A stretch of DNA of 64,000 bases from Adiantum capillus-veneris (lineage: Eukaryota; Streptophyta; Polypodiopsida; Polypodiales; Pteridaceae), in the NCBI GenBank assembly GCA_014529385.2, contig CM043953.1, positions 78,110,872-78,174,871 on the forward strand. The letters are read 5' to 3'. The position numbers and the translations under genes are program-made. Within the stretch, counting starts at the first letter, position 1; each line of letters opens with the position of its first letter. The notes beneath the pieces were generated by a model, which was not told the DNA's origin, did not search any database, and worked only from the letters and a program-made list of their open reading frames with translations. Of this stretch, positions 1-10,094 are shown piece after piece.

Positions 1-1045
1 GCACTCTTGTCAAAAGAAGCGTGGACCACCAAGTACGAGCATTCCCCTTAAGGTAAGAGGTAGCTCTCCGAATCTTAGAGTGCTCTGAATAGCGTCCTCC
101 CGCGAAAGCGATGTCAAACTACTGTATAAAAGACAAAGCCTTCGAAGCATCTGAGTATCCTGAAAAGTATCAAACTTGATCGAGTGGCCACCTTCCTTAA
201 ACTCTCGGACTTTCTTGCTTTTATCTTCGAGAAAGTCATACTGGTTGGCTTTGTAAAAATTCTTCTTGTTCGTATAAAACTTTCCGTCATCGGAATCTGA
301 GCTGTCTGTAGAGGAGTCCTCAGTAGAACTGTCAGTCTCTAGGCGAGATGTAGCCTTCTTTGCCTTTTTCTTGCCCTTTCCGAAGCTTTGTTTCTTGCTT
401 CGCTTTTTACCTTTTCTGTCTTCTTTGCTCGAATCCGAGGAGCTAGAAGAACTATCAGAAGAAGAAGAAGAAGAAGAAGAAGAACTGGGTACTCCTTCAA
501 ATCAAACACGCTTCTTCTGTTTCTTTGCCTTGTCAAAAGTCGACTGACGACCCAAATAACCTGGAAAGTCAATGCTTTTCTTCTGCTTTTTGCTGTGCTT
601 TTTGGCTTTCTTTTGTGCGTCAAAAAGCTGAGCAATCCGTGCATCAACCACGTTCTCCAGTTCCTTCTCCGTATATTTTCTTGGAGGCAAAAGGTTTCTT
701 GAGAGCGGGTTTCGGGAGTGGGGTTGTGGTTCTCTGCCACTCCATCTGTACCTCTTCCAAAGAGGTCTGGTTCATATATTTTGCCATCTTCGGGTCCTTG
801 GCAAAATTGAGCATCATCTTTGTTGCATCGCCGATCAACTGGCGACGCTCCATCTCTCGCCGCTCCGCCTAAGTAGGCCAAGGCGGGCCATACTCTCTAC
901 CAGAATCTTCGTTGTGATCCCAGCCCGCATCTCCAGATACAGAGGGAGTCGACTGATCATTGCCTGAAGCCATAGGTGCCGCGGAATAAAAAAATCGGGG
1001 ATCGGATTTCCCGTAGAAGAGAAATCGGCCGTGCTCTGATACCAC
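1..1045 (-). pseudogene. 5' interior and gag of a minus-strand LTR element (gypsy-type gag)
   Basis: Next to the LTR, the minus strand has the primer site TGGTATCAGAGC (plus 1033-1044). Gag then starts as MASGNDQSTPSVSGDAGWDH. Further in are KEKELENVV-like sequence, a Ser run encoded by the GAA/GAAGAA tract near 455-485, and KFYTNKKNFYKANQYDFLED. At the window edge comes a broken LKGNARTWWSTLLL, the mark of Retrotrans_gag. Stops and frame changes are frequent. The rest lies outside the window. Confidence 0.75.
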
Positions 1046-1390
1046 TGTAACAGACTTGGACACTCCAAGTCAAGAATCAACCGCGACAACACCAAATAAC
1101 CACTTCAAAACAAGTCACAGATCACAATAGATGTACACTGGCCCGGCGGAGTTCCGTGCCTAGAGATATTGGCCCCAAAGACTGGCGCCACTTTCGGTAT
1201 TTCTTTGTATATTAATCAAATCAAAGTACAAGAGAGTGGCTAGGGTTTCACTCTCAGACTCTGCGTCCAGATGCTCTGAAAAGTGAGGCCCTCACCACTA
1301 ATTTAAAGGTTACAAGGGATGCCCAAAAGCAGAGCCCCAAAAGCTTTTTAAAATAAAAAGCATCAGTTCTCTCTCTCTTAGAGACTCTTT
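1046..1390 (-). repeat. LTR of the minus-strand gypsy-type element (outer boundary uncertain)
   Basis: Plus strand starts TGTAACAGACTTGGACACTC next to the primer site. The sequence up to about 1340 matches the plus-strand LTR fragment at 38090-38423 in reverse complement, including GGCGCCAGTCTTTGGGG and the GCATCTGGACGCAGAGTCTG block. The far end is not defined. Confidence 0.75.
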
Positions 1391-1474
1391 TCTCTTTTTT
1401 TTATTAAAAAAAAAAGCAAAATTCGTGTCGCTCATCATTTTCAAAATAAAAAATAAAAAAATTCAGCCTCCGAG

Positions 1475-1560
1475 ATTTTCGGAAATTAGGGTTTCTGGCA
1501 GAAATGAGGGTTTGCAGGAATTTAGGGTTTCTAGCAGAAATTAGGGTTTCTGCTGTCCGC
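1475..1560. repeat. short tandem repeats with TTAGGGTTT motif
   Basis: Four imperfect units of the kind AAATTAGGGTTTCTGGCAG, each about 20-30 bases, carry a plant telomere-like core in an interstitial place. Confidence 0.8.
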
Positions 1561-1633
1561 CAAGTCATCACTTTGTGACACACTTTGTTGCCCAAACTTA
1601 CCCAACTTGGGTTCCCGAACCTTCTCTTTTAAC

Positions 1634-2330
1634 TGGTAGCAGAGCCTCATGCAAATTCCTCATGAGGAGTTTGTCGCGAACAGCTGAGGATTGCCGCTCT
1701 ACATCCTCGAGAAGCTTTCTCTCCCATTTGACGAAGTTTTCATCGCGGGTAGTCTCTCCGACAAGGAAATTTGTAAACAAAGGTGTTTTTAATCCATTTT
1801 TGGACAAATTTTAGCATTTATAGGTCAATTTTAGCAATGAAAATCAGGCATTTTGATGCACATAGCTTGCACATTTATCAATTTGTGGTTTGTGCACCTG
1901 CAATTGTGAAAATCCCCGAATTTTTTGGTGAGAAATTCGAAAATTCAGCATGTTGTAATTTTTTGCCGAAAATTTCAAAAATTAATAAATTTTAGAAAAT
2001 TCGAAGGGGAGCTTCTATAAGTGTTGTAATACCTTTGTGGCACTTTTTTTTGCAAAAAGTTTTCAAAAATGAATGAAATTTTCGCAAATTACTAATTTCT
2101 GAAATTTTTTCAGAAATTTAATTTTCAGTTTTTTGTGCACAAAAGTGATAATATAGCCTCCTTCTCTTCGGACGTGAAGAATCTCTTCGAAATCAAGAGA
2201 TTGAGGGCACTGGATCTGATTTGTGGATAGAGAGAATGCAAGGCAACCTTTAGCTATGATAGATGAGGCGTGGTTAAATCTAAATAAGAAGGCTATTGCG
2301 TATGTAAAAATGGTTGTTTCGGATGGCGCA
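1634..2330 (+). pseudogene. copia gag remnant with primer site
   Basis: TGGTAGCAGAGC at 1634-1645 looks like a Met-tRNA primer site. After an AT-rich stretch with no gene, 2160-2330 in changing frames gives VKNLFEIKRL, LWIERMQGNL and MIDEAWLNLNKKAIAYVKMV. This parallels the gag of the copia element at 63204-62900 (ADEAWIVLDRKALGTIRLSL). The similarity stops near 2330, where LINE sequence begins. Confidence 0.55.
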
Positions 2331-2334
2331 CATC

Positions 2335-2640
2335 ATCGCATCAGCAAGAGATTGAGACTGACAGATTTAGGAGAGTACCAACAGAGGCCAGGATATGCTG
2401 GTTGTGTCATATAGAGCCAGAGAAAGATTTACATCACATTTTTCATTGCCCGGTATACTATGAGATACGAGACTGCTTTCATCGTCTATTCAGAGAGGGC
2501 TTTAGACCATTGGCTAGAGTCATGAGATATCAAGATCAGAGATGCCTCGGGTTGTTTTTGCTAGAGCTGCGTAGATACAAGGAGAGAACCGTAAGGGAAC
2601 GGTGGTTGCACTAGATTAGGGTTAAAGGTTGCACCATGTT
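2335..2640 (+). pseudogene. LINE C-terminal fragment (zinc-finger region)
   Basis: Reads CHIEPEKDLHHIFHCPVYYEIRDCFH and LFREGFRPLARVMRYQDQRC. This is the same C-terminal module as in the LINE-A copies at 31491-32505 and 40720-46494. It has the C-x2-C...H-x3-C spacing of reverse-transcriptase zinc fingers, but the first Cys pair lies in a shifted frame. It joins copia gag directly upstream. Confidence 0.75.
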
Positions 2641-3004
2641 CCTAAAGGCCCCCAATAGGAACAGAAGTCTGGGAGGGTTTTCGGTTAGAGGCTCTTGCAC
2701 TTTCTGATGCCGGAGGAGGGGGTACCACCTAGGGCATCAGAGGGGGCAACATGTAGTTTAAGAAGTGTCGTAAGCTTTACAGCATCGAGAGATTCTGCCG
2801 AGGATGCTGCGAAGCTTGTCGAGAAGAAACTGTAGATACTCTATAGAATCCAAGAACGCCATTGTGCTCTGTCTGTTCTATTTGAACAGACTTTGGACGC
2901 TTCAAAACAATTGAAATGAAAGAGATGCACGACACATGAGACACGGAATGGCAGAGTTCCATCCGAAGAGAGCATTGGCCCCAACGTGCTTGTGTTGGTG
3001 TGAA
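2641..3004. other. no feature recognised
   Basis: Between the LINE tail and the LARD-like LTR. The minus-strand frame at 2777-3169 crosses the LTR boundary and is not credible. Confidence 0.6.
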
Positions 3005-3834
3005 TGGTGGTGCAGCCAAAGTTGGTCGACCGAAGAAGATTGCATGGGCAGGTATGTACAGGCTAGCAGATACAGGGCAAAGGGCTAGAGCAGCTACAAA
3101 GATCCTGGGCTGACAGGTAGTAGCGGATATGTATGACTGATGCGGTTTACATGCCAAGAAGGGCTCCAAAAGAGGCTAATTTGGGTGGCAGATGAAGGAG
3201 GTTCAAGGTGCAATCTTTGGGCCTAGATATGTAGAGCTTGAAGTGCTGAAGGAGCAGGTCCAGACGGCTCATCAAACAGAGCTACGGAGCCCAAAGTATT
3301 GGAGTTTGAAGGTGCAGTGCGTTGTAGATCCTCGTCGGGCAAGGCAGCTGGGGACAGGTGGCCCAAGTGGATGTCAGTGTATAAACGCGTGGTGCTCGAG
3401 TTACGGAGCATACCCGTCTTTTCAGATTGCAGATTGGAGCTACGGATTGCAAGTTATGGCCATCTAAAGTTTTGCTGGGGGTTGGGTTGATCGCATGGGG
3501 ATTCGTGCCATTTGGCATTTTTTGGGCTCGACAGGGTTCGAGTAGATAGAGCATACAGTGTGGAGTCAGTAGGGATTGACGGTTCATGATTCTGAGCCTC
3601 GAGCGCCAAGTTACGGCCTGATGAAGTTGAGAGCATTTGGCGGTATTGATCTTATAGATGATTTTTTTTTGGTTTTGGCGGCCTCGGTTCGAGGTCTTCC
3701 CAGATTCCAGATAAGGTGGGGGTTATGCGGCTTGAAGCCGGAAGCAAGCAGTCTCGGCTGGGCTTCGCAAATCGGGAATCGGACCAGCAGATGGCAGTTG
3801 GCAAGCAGGGCAAAGAGGTTGGATTATTTGGGGG

Positions 3835-4262
3835 TTTTTTTTCATAGTTACCAGGACCGGGAACGGGGGACAGGAACGGGAGGGTCCGGAATGGGAATGG
3901 AACAGGGAGGAGAAGGGGGGACCGGAACGGTCAACTAAAGTAATGTTTGAATTACCTCCATTCAGCTTAGTCCTAAACAACCCCAAAACTGCCCGCAAAT
4001 CTGCCCCCAAACCTGCCCGCAAACTGTCCCAAATATGTCTCGCAAATATGCCCCCAAATGCCTACTTCTGCCCGTCCCGCCCCGCGTTCTACCATTCCGT
4101 GTCACGTTCTGCCCCATCACCCCTCGTTCCGGAACACCGTTCTGGTTACACCCTGTTCCGGAACGGTGTTCGGTTTCTGACTCCATTTGGGAACAGGACT
4201 CGTCCGGAACACCGTTTTCGAACGTTTCGGCTGCTTTCCGCCCATTTCCTATCACGCTGGTT
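3835..4262. mobile_element. 428-base insertion in one LTR, MITE- or SINE-like
   Basis: Present in the 5' LTR and absent at the matching place in the 3' LTR, between T-runs. It is rich in GGAACGG and its complement, giving it a partly palindromic look. No coding capacity and no clear RNA polymerase III boxes. The class is uncertain. Confidence 0.5.
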
Positions 4263-4734
4263 TTTTTAAAAAGCCTTTTTGAAAATTTTTGAAGGCTTGG
4301 AGGTGAGGGCTCTAGAGGCCGCCACGTGGCGCTGCCTTAGTCCATATGCGCAGCTCGAGTCCCTTGGAGGAGTCTTTATATAGTGCAGTGTGGCCACTAT
4401 TCGTGTGTACAAGGGAGAAGGGAGAGCTCTCCCACCCTTTGGGCTATGGCGATGGCGCCATGGGCGCTGTTTATGTTGTGCGCAGTGGCGCGCTGGCGCA
4501 GTCAGGCGGTTTTTAGCTGGCGGTGGCCGGCGGTTGGCAACGTTCATTGGCTCTGGACGAGCGGCAGGCGGGGATGATGTGGCGGTTCGCCCGGTTGGGG
4601 CAGTTCACACGCGCCCATAGGGGCCAAGCTTTTTTGAGGGGAAGGAACCCCCCACTAGCGATATCGCTGGTGCCATGGGGGGGGGGGGTGTCCTACGATA
4701 GTTGGCACAGAGGGGGAAAGAGGGCAGATCCAAT

Positions 4735-4738
<4 letters not shown>

Positions 4739-4802
<64 letters not shown>
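4739..4802. repeat. (GA)32 microsatellite inside LTR
   Basis: Uninterrupted AG/GA dinucleotides. The same site in the other LTR has about 17 bases, so it expanded after insertion. Confidence 0.95.
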
Positions 4803-4805
<3 letters not shown>

Positions 4806-5645
4806 AAAGATTCCCCAAGGGGGGTTCCATATGCAAAAAGGGCGAGTTCAAAGGGCCCAGAGGGCAATCCAAAGCGGGCATTCCAAGCAGCCAAACAATG
4901 TGAAGTGTCTACCATGCAAGAGTTTCCAAAAAAAGTAAGCCAAATGCAAGCAATGCAAGGAAAATTCTAAAAGGGGCTCACGTTGAAGTGCACGAGCTGG
5001 GAATGCTCCCATTGTTTTCTTTTTGAGGTCTTTGAGCCACCCCTATAAAAGGGGATGAACATGATTTTTCATGGGCTTTTTGCCAATGCTGCTTTTTGCG
5101 ATTAGGCTTCTTGGCCATTGTGCTCTTTAGCCGAGGATTGTGCCGGCTCAAGGCTTTTTTGTATGGTTGTGTTGGTGATAGAAGAATCCCTCATTGCTGC
5201 TTCTTGGTGTCAATTCCCCCTCCCCCCTTCTCTTCTTTGCTTGTGTGCGTGTGTTTTCGGGCGTGTGTGTCCCCCCGAGGTTTGTCGTGCAAAGAGAGAT
5301 ATAGAGAGGTTGTGTGCGTGTGGAAGGCTATGAATTGGGCAAAGCGGAATGATTGGGTTTGTTTGGTGCATCGCAAAGCGTGTGTGCGTATGGTCGTGTG
5401 CAGGCGGTGGTTTGCTTGCGGATAGTGTCGAGTTTTGAAGTTGAACTCTAGTGGATTAGGGCGCTATGTAAACCCTGGGCTATAGTGAAGCATTGTGTTG
5501 TGTGCTGGGTGTGTTCTCCTTTCCCCCTCTCCATCTACTGGTGCCCCCACGGAGGAGTTGTCTGATGCTCCTATTTGAGGTTTCAAGCAAGGTTTTGTAG
5601 CCGACGAAACGGTTGGCTGATGGTCGAAGTGTTCGGTGGTAGAGT

Positions 5646-7070
5646 TTGAAGCTAGCAGAGATGGTAGAGCCAAGTTTTGGTCCCATATTTACGGGCGTTG
5701 AAGATCCTGAGGATTGGTTAGCGGATTTCGAGTTATGGCTGCTGTCGATGCATATGTTGATGGATGCGGAGAAGTTGCAGACGGTGCCGTTGTTGATGCG
5801 CGGACGGGCCAAGATTTGGTTCAATGGTTTAAAGGGCAGGGATCGAGGAGCATGGCAGGAGTTGCGAAATCAGATTCTGGAGCGGTTTCGAGAGGTGGTT
5901 ACTGCAAAGGAAGCTGGTGCAAAGCTAAAGGCGGTACGCTAGGATGTGAGTAAGGATTTTTCTATTTTCATTGAGCAGTTTGAAGCGTGTTGGAGGCAAT
6001 TAGAGGTTGCTATTGGGGTAAAGGGCAATCGCTGTTTGAAGCTGTCGAAGTTGCTAGAGTGCTTGCATCTGAGGATTAGAGAAAAGGTGGAAGACGGTGC
6101 GGATACATATGAAGACATGGTCTATCTGGCCAAGATGAAGAGCAGAAAGGTAAAGCGGAAGCTGGAATTTGGCGTGTTGAATCATGCAGATTATGTGCCC
6201 GTTGCGAAGGTTGCAAAGTGTTCTTTGGTCCGACCAAAGGCAGTTCCAATTGTTCGAAATGCAGAGCCTATGGAGGTAAGGCCTATGGTTGGTTATGTTC
6301 CTTGGAGGTTTCCAGTTTGTGGTGTGCATGTGCCGAGGGTGGACGAGCTTGTCAATGAGAAGAAGCCCCATATCGAGGTGAACCAAGGTGCAAAAGTGGT
6401 AGAAGATGTTGAGGTTCTACTGTGGATTAAAGAGGTAAAGCCTGTTCTTGTGGAAAGTTTGCATGAAAAGGTAGTAGAGTGCAATCAGGTTGCGGATACC
6501 GAGGGTTCAGAAGCAGGTGGAGAAAGTGATCAAAGTCATGAAGATGATCAAATATTTGTGGAGCAGCAAGCGGATGAAGATGCAGATACGGAGTCGGTAT
6601 ATGATGCCGGTGATGATGAAGATACAAGCTCAAGTTGTTGCGAGACAAGCGAGGAGGATAGAGTGGATGTGTCCACATCCTATGGCGGAGAAACGGAGTT
6701 TGACGAACCTGAGCTGGTAAAGGTAAAGCTGCCTTATTATATGTTTGGTGATATGGTGATAGCTAATGTTCAAGAAGAGCAGGGAACGGAGCAAGCCGAT
6801 GTGTTTGATGGAGACCAAGTGGAGGAGTCTATGCCCACCAATGGAGTTATATAGAAAGAGACGGTGCAGATTCTTGCAGCAAGGGATGAAGTGGCCCTAC
6901 CCATGGATGATGATCAGGAGGATGCAGTGTGGGGAGAATTTCTCTCTACCTTGGCAGAGCATGATGCAGCGATAGAAGAGGTGATTGAAGCACAAGCAGC
7001 TAAAGCTGAGAGGTAAGTGGAGTTGATTGATCTTGAAGAGCAACTGGTTACAGCAGGAGGGAGGAGGGCT
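5646..7070 (+). pseudogene. gag-like frame of LARD-like element
   Basis: The frame opens at ATG 5646 with FGPIFTGVEDPEDWLADFEL and RGRAKIWFNGLKGRDRGAWQ, a typical retrotransposon gag fold. One in-frame TAG (5940-5942) separates it from 5946-6854, which continues gag (FEACWRQLEVAIG) and ends in a very acidic Asp/Glu/Ser tract (about 6480-6680). The same frame runs on after a second stop as AEHDAAIEEVIEAQAAKAER. Apart from the stops it would be a single gag of about 470 residues. No zinc knuckle was seen. Confidence 0.8.
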
Positions 7071-7650
7071 GGATGATGCTGGAATCGAGTGTGTGGCCAA
7101 AGAGGAGGTTGGGTTGCCAAAGACGGTGGAGATTCCGACACAGCAAACATGTCCAGTGGTGGATAAAGGAGAATCCCAGACAGTGGCTTTGCTTCCATTG
7201 AAGGTATGTGAGCTATGGTTGATGAATATGGTGGTAGATAGAGCTATGTGGTGGATGACTCAATAGATACAAGGGTCTATGGTCGAGGCCTTCACTTTAC
7301 TTGGTTGGAAGGGAGGGTCAGACATGTGTTTGAGCTTGTTGTTAGGTACATGTTTTTTGGATGGTGGTATGCTTGGTGCTGCTCGGTATGGAGTAGACAG
7401 TTTGCAAATGAATGCATGGAGTGTTGAAGGCAGGCTATGGGCAGCCTATATACATGATGGGCTACGTGCTTGGGTACGGCACTATGGTGAGCATGTACAA
7501 ATGGGTGGACGACACCAATTGCACGTGTTTGATCCACGCGGAAGTTATCTGATGCAGGGGGTGGGGCAACCCACTTGAAGGTTTGGCAGTAGGATGCAAT
7601 AAGACTATGTGTATATGGTTTTGGTTTTCTCATAGTGTGTGCCAGGTTTT
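7027..7650 (+). other. 3' interior of LARD-like element, unrecognised frames
   Basis: Two open stretches (7027-7266 and 7279-7578) are separated by a single stop. They give a Trp- and Gly-rich sequence (GMLGAARYGVDSLQMNAWSV, DGLRAWVRHYGEHVQ). I do not recognise it and it could be non-coding. Confidence 0.35.
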
Positions 7651-7715
7651 GCAGTTAGAAGTGGAATAAAGCTCTTTTTTGGTTGAGCATAAATGCTTAA
7701 CTGGGGGGTGGGCAA

Positions 7716-9780
7716 TGATGGTGCAGCCAAAGTTGGTCGATCATAGAAGATGGTGGGCAGGTATGTACAGGCTAGCAGATGTAGGGCAAAAGGATAGAGC
7801 AGCTAAAAAGATCCTGGGCAAACAGGTAGCAGCGGATATGTATGGATGATGCGGTTTACAAGCCAAGAAGGGCTCCAAAAGGGGCTAATTTGGGTAGCAG
7901 ATGAAGGAGGTTCAAGGTGCAATCTCAACACCTAGATATGTAGAGCTTGAAGTGTTGAAGGAGCAGGTCCAGACGGCTCATCAAGCAGAGCTACGGAGCC
8001 CAAGATATTGGAGTTTGAAGGTGCGATGTGTTGCAGATCCTCGCCGGGCAAGGCAGCTGGGGACAGGTGGCCCAAGTGGATGTCAGTGTATAGACGCATA
8101 GTGCTCGAGTTACGGAGCATACCCGTCTTTTCAGATTGCAGATCAGAGCTAGGGATTGCAAGTTATAGCCATCTGAGGTTTGGTCGGGGGCCGGGTTGGT
8201 GCCCAGTTGACCGCATGGGGATTCATACCATTTGGCATTTTTTGGACCTCGATTGGGTTCAAGCAGATAGAGCATACAGTGTGGAGTCAACAGGGATTGA
8301 CGGCTCGTGATTATGAGCCTCGAGCGCCGAGTTACGGCCTGATGAAATTGGGAGCATTTGGCGGTAGTGAGCCTACATATGATTTTTTTTTGGTTTTGGC
8401 GGCCTTGGTTCGAGGTCTTCCCAGATTCTAGTGGGGGATATGCGGCTTGAAGCCGGAAGCAAGGAGTTTCGGCCGGGCTTCGCGGATCGGGAATCGGATC
8501 ACTAGGTGGCACTTGGCAAGCAGGGCAAAGAGGTTGGATTATTTGGGGTTTATTTTTTTAAAAGCCTTTTTGAAATTCTTTGAAGGCTTGGAGGTGAGGG
8601 CTCTGGAGGCCGCCACGTGGCGCTGCCTTAGTCCCATACGTGGAGCTCAAGGCCCTTGGAGGACTCTTTATATAGTGCAGTGTTGTGGCCACTATTCGTG
8701 TGTACAAGGGAGAAGGGAGAGCTCTCCAACCCCATGGGCTATGGCGATGGCACCATGGGTGCTGCTTATGCTGTGTGCAGTGGCGCGCTGGCACAGTCGG
8801 GCGGTTTTTAGCTAGCGGCGGCCGGCAGTTGGCGGCGTCCGGTGGCTCTGGACAAGCGGCAGGCGGAGATGATGTAGCTGTTCGCCCTACTGGGGGAGTT
8901 CACACACGCCCATAGGGGCCAAGCTTTTTTGAGGGGAAGGGAAACCCCCACTAACGATATTGCTAGTGCCATGGGGGGGTGTCCTGCGACTGTTTGCAGA
9001 GAGGGAGAAAGAGGGCAGTTCCAATGCAGAGAGAGAGAGAGAGAGTTTAAAGATTCCCCAAGGGGGGTGCCATATGCAAAAAGGGCGAGTTCAAAGGGCC
9101 CAGAGGGCAATCCAAAGCGGGCAGTCCAAGCAGCCAAACAATGTGAAGTGTCTACCATGCAAGAGTTTCCAAAAAAAGTTAAGCCAAATGCAAGCAATGC
9201 AAGGAAAATTCTAAAAGGGGCTCAAGTTGAAGTACACGAGTTGGGAAAGCTCCCATTTTTTTCTTTTTTGGGTCTTTGAGCCACCCCTATAAAAGGGGAT
9301 GAACATGATTTTTCATGGGCTTTTACAAATGCTGCTTTTTGCCATTAGGCTTCTTGGCCATTGTGCTCTTTAGCACGAGGATTGTGCCGGCTCAAGGCTT
9401 TTTTGTACGGTTGTGTTGGTGATAGAAGAATCCCTCATTGCTGCTTCTTGGTGTCAATTCCCCCTCTCCCCTTCTCTTCTCTGCTTGTGTGCGTGTGTTT
9501 CCAAGCGTGTGTGCCCCCCCGATGTTTGTCGTGCAAAGAGAGATAGAGAGAGGCTGTGTGCGTGTGGAAGGCTGTGAATTCGTCAGAGCGCAATGATTGG
9601 GTCTATTTGGTGCATGGCAAAGCATGTGTGCGTATGGTCGTGTGCAGGCGGTGGTTTGCTTGCGGATAGTGTCAAGTTTTGAAGGTGAACTCTAGTGGAT
9701 TGGGGTGCTGTGTAAACCTTGGGCTATAGTGAGGCATTGTGTTGTGTGCTGGGTGTGTTCCCCTTTCCCCCTGTCCAACA
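7716..9780 (+). repeat. LARD-like element 3' LTR
   Basis: About 2062 bases. It lacks the 428-base insert and has only 17 bases of GA repeat (9029-9045). CCCTATAAAAGGGG is present near 9285. Confidence 0.87.
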
Positions 9781-9993
9781 GTGTCCATGTGTTTATGTTT
9801 GCTAAATTTCTTATTGTCGCTACTGGGTTAAAATACAAATTAAAGCTGAAGCTAGTTTTGCTATTGGTCATTGTGGTGAATTTGAATTGACATAATGTTA
9901 TGATGCTTTATCTCTTCTACTGATGCTTGTCAAGGTTTTTTGGCTTACTAAATGAAAATATACAAATGTTTAACATTGTGATTGTGATTGCAG

Positions 9994-10094
9994 ATACCAA
10001 ATCTGGCTCACATCTATCTTGTTGGTTTCTATGAAGAGAGAGAATTTACATTATATGTGTCTGCTGTTTCAAATGAGCTCAAAGTTCCTGTGAG
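9994..10094 (+). CDS. KJC1: KONJAC-like gene, exon 3
   Basis: Preceded by a T-rich tract ending in CAG and followed by the donor GTAATA. It encodes 33 codons plus two bases, from IPNLAHIYLVGFYEEREF to ELKVPVR, phase 0 at the start. The final Arg codon is completed 26.9 kb downstream by the first base of exon 4. The exon stands alone between a gag-only LTR element (upstream) and a LINE/gypsy nest (downstream), so an ORF-based scan misses it. Confidence 0.93.

Larger units (their letters stand above)
3005..5533 (+). repeat. LARD-like element 5' LTR
   Basis: 2529 bases. Relative to the other LTR it carries an extra ~428 bases at 3835-4262 and a much longer (GA)n at 4739-4802. A TATAAAA-like motif (CCCTATAAAAGGGG near 5041) is conserved in both LTRs and is a credible core promoter. 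Confidence 0.87.
3005..9780 (+). mobile_element. gag-only LTR element with very long LTRs (LARD-like)
   Basis: Direct repeats 3005-5533 and 7716 to about 9777-9780 share nearly all their sequence and start TGRTGGTGCAGCCAAAG. The ~2.2 kb interior opens with TGGTGCCCCCACGG at 5539, a plausible primer site. It carries only a gag-like frame and closes with a purine-rich stretch AACTGGGGGGTGGG just before the second LTR. No protease, reverse transcriptase or integrase motif is visible. It lies in the intron upstream of KONJAC exon 3. A clean target duplication was not found. Confidence 0.87.

Noticed and set aside
339-881. 180-codon minus-strand frame with a long Leu run
   Set aside because: Leu run is the wrong frame of a Ser-coding GAA/TTC tract; the gag reading is in another frame.
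5096-5425. 109-codon frame near the LTR end
   Set aside because: Lies in the LTR downstream of the TATA-like site, not conserved as a frame in the second LTR.
1-9993. KONJAC exons 1 and 2
   Set aside because: I searched by eye for the GGPTKGTRFRPLS and PLAGQPM segments and did not find them. The area is LTR elements and intron, so they are probably upstream of the window.
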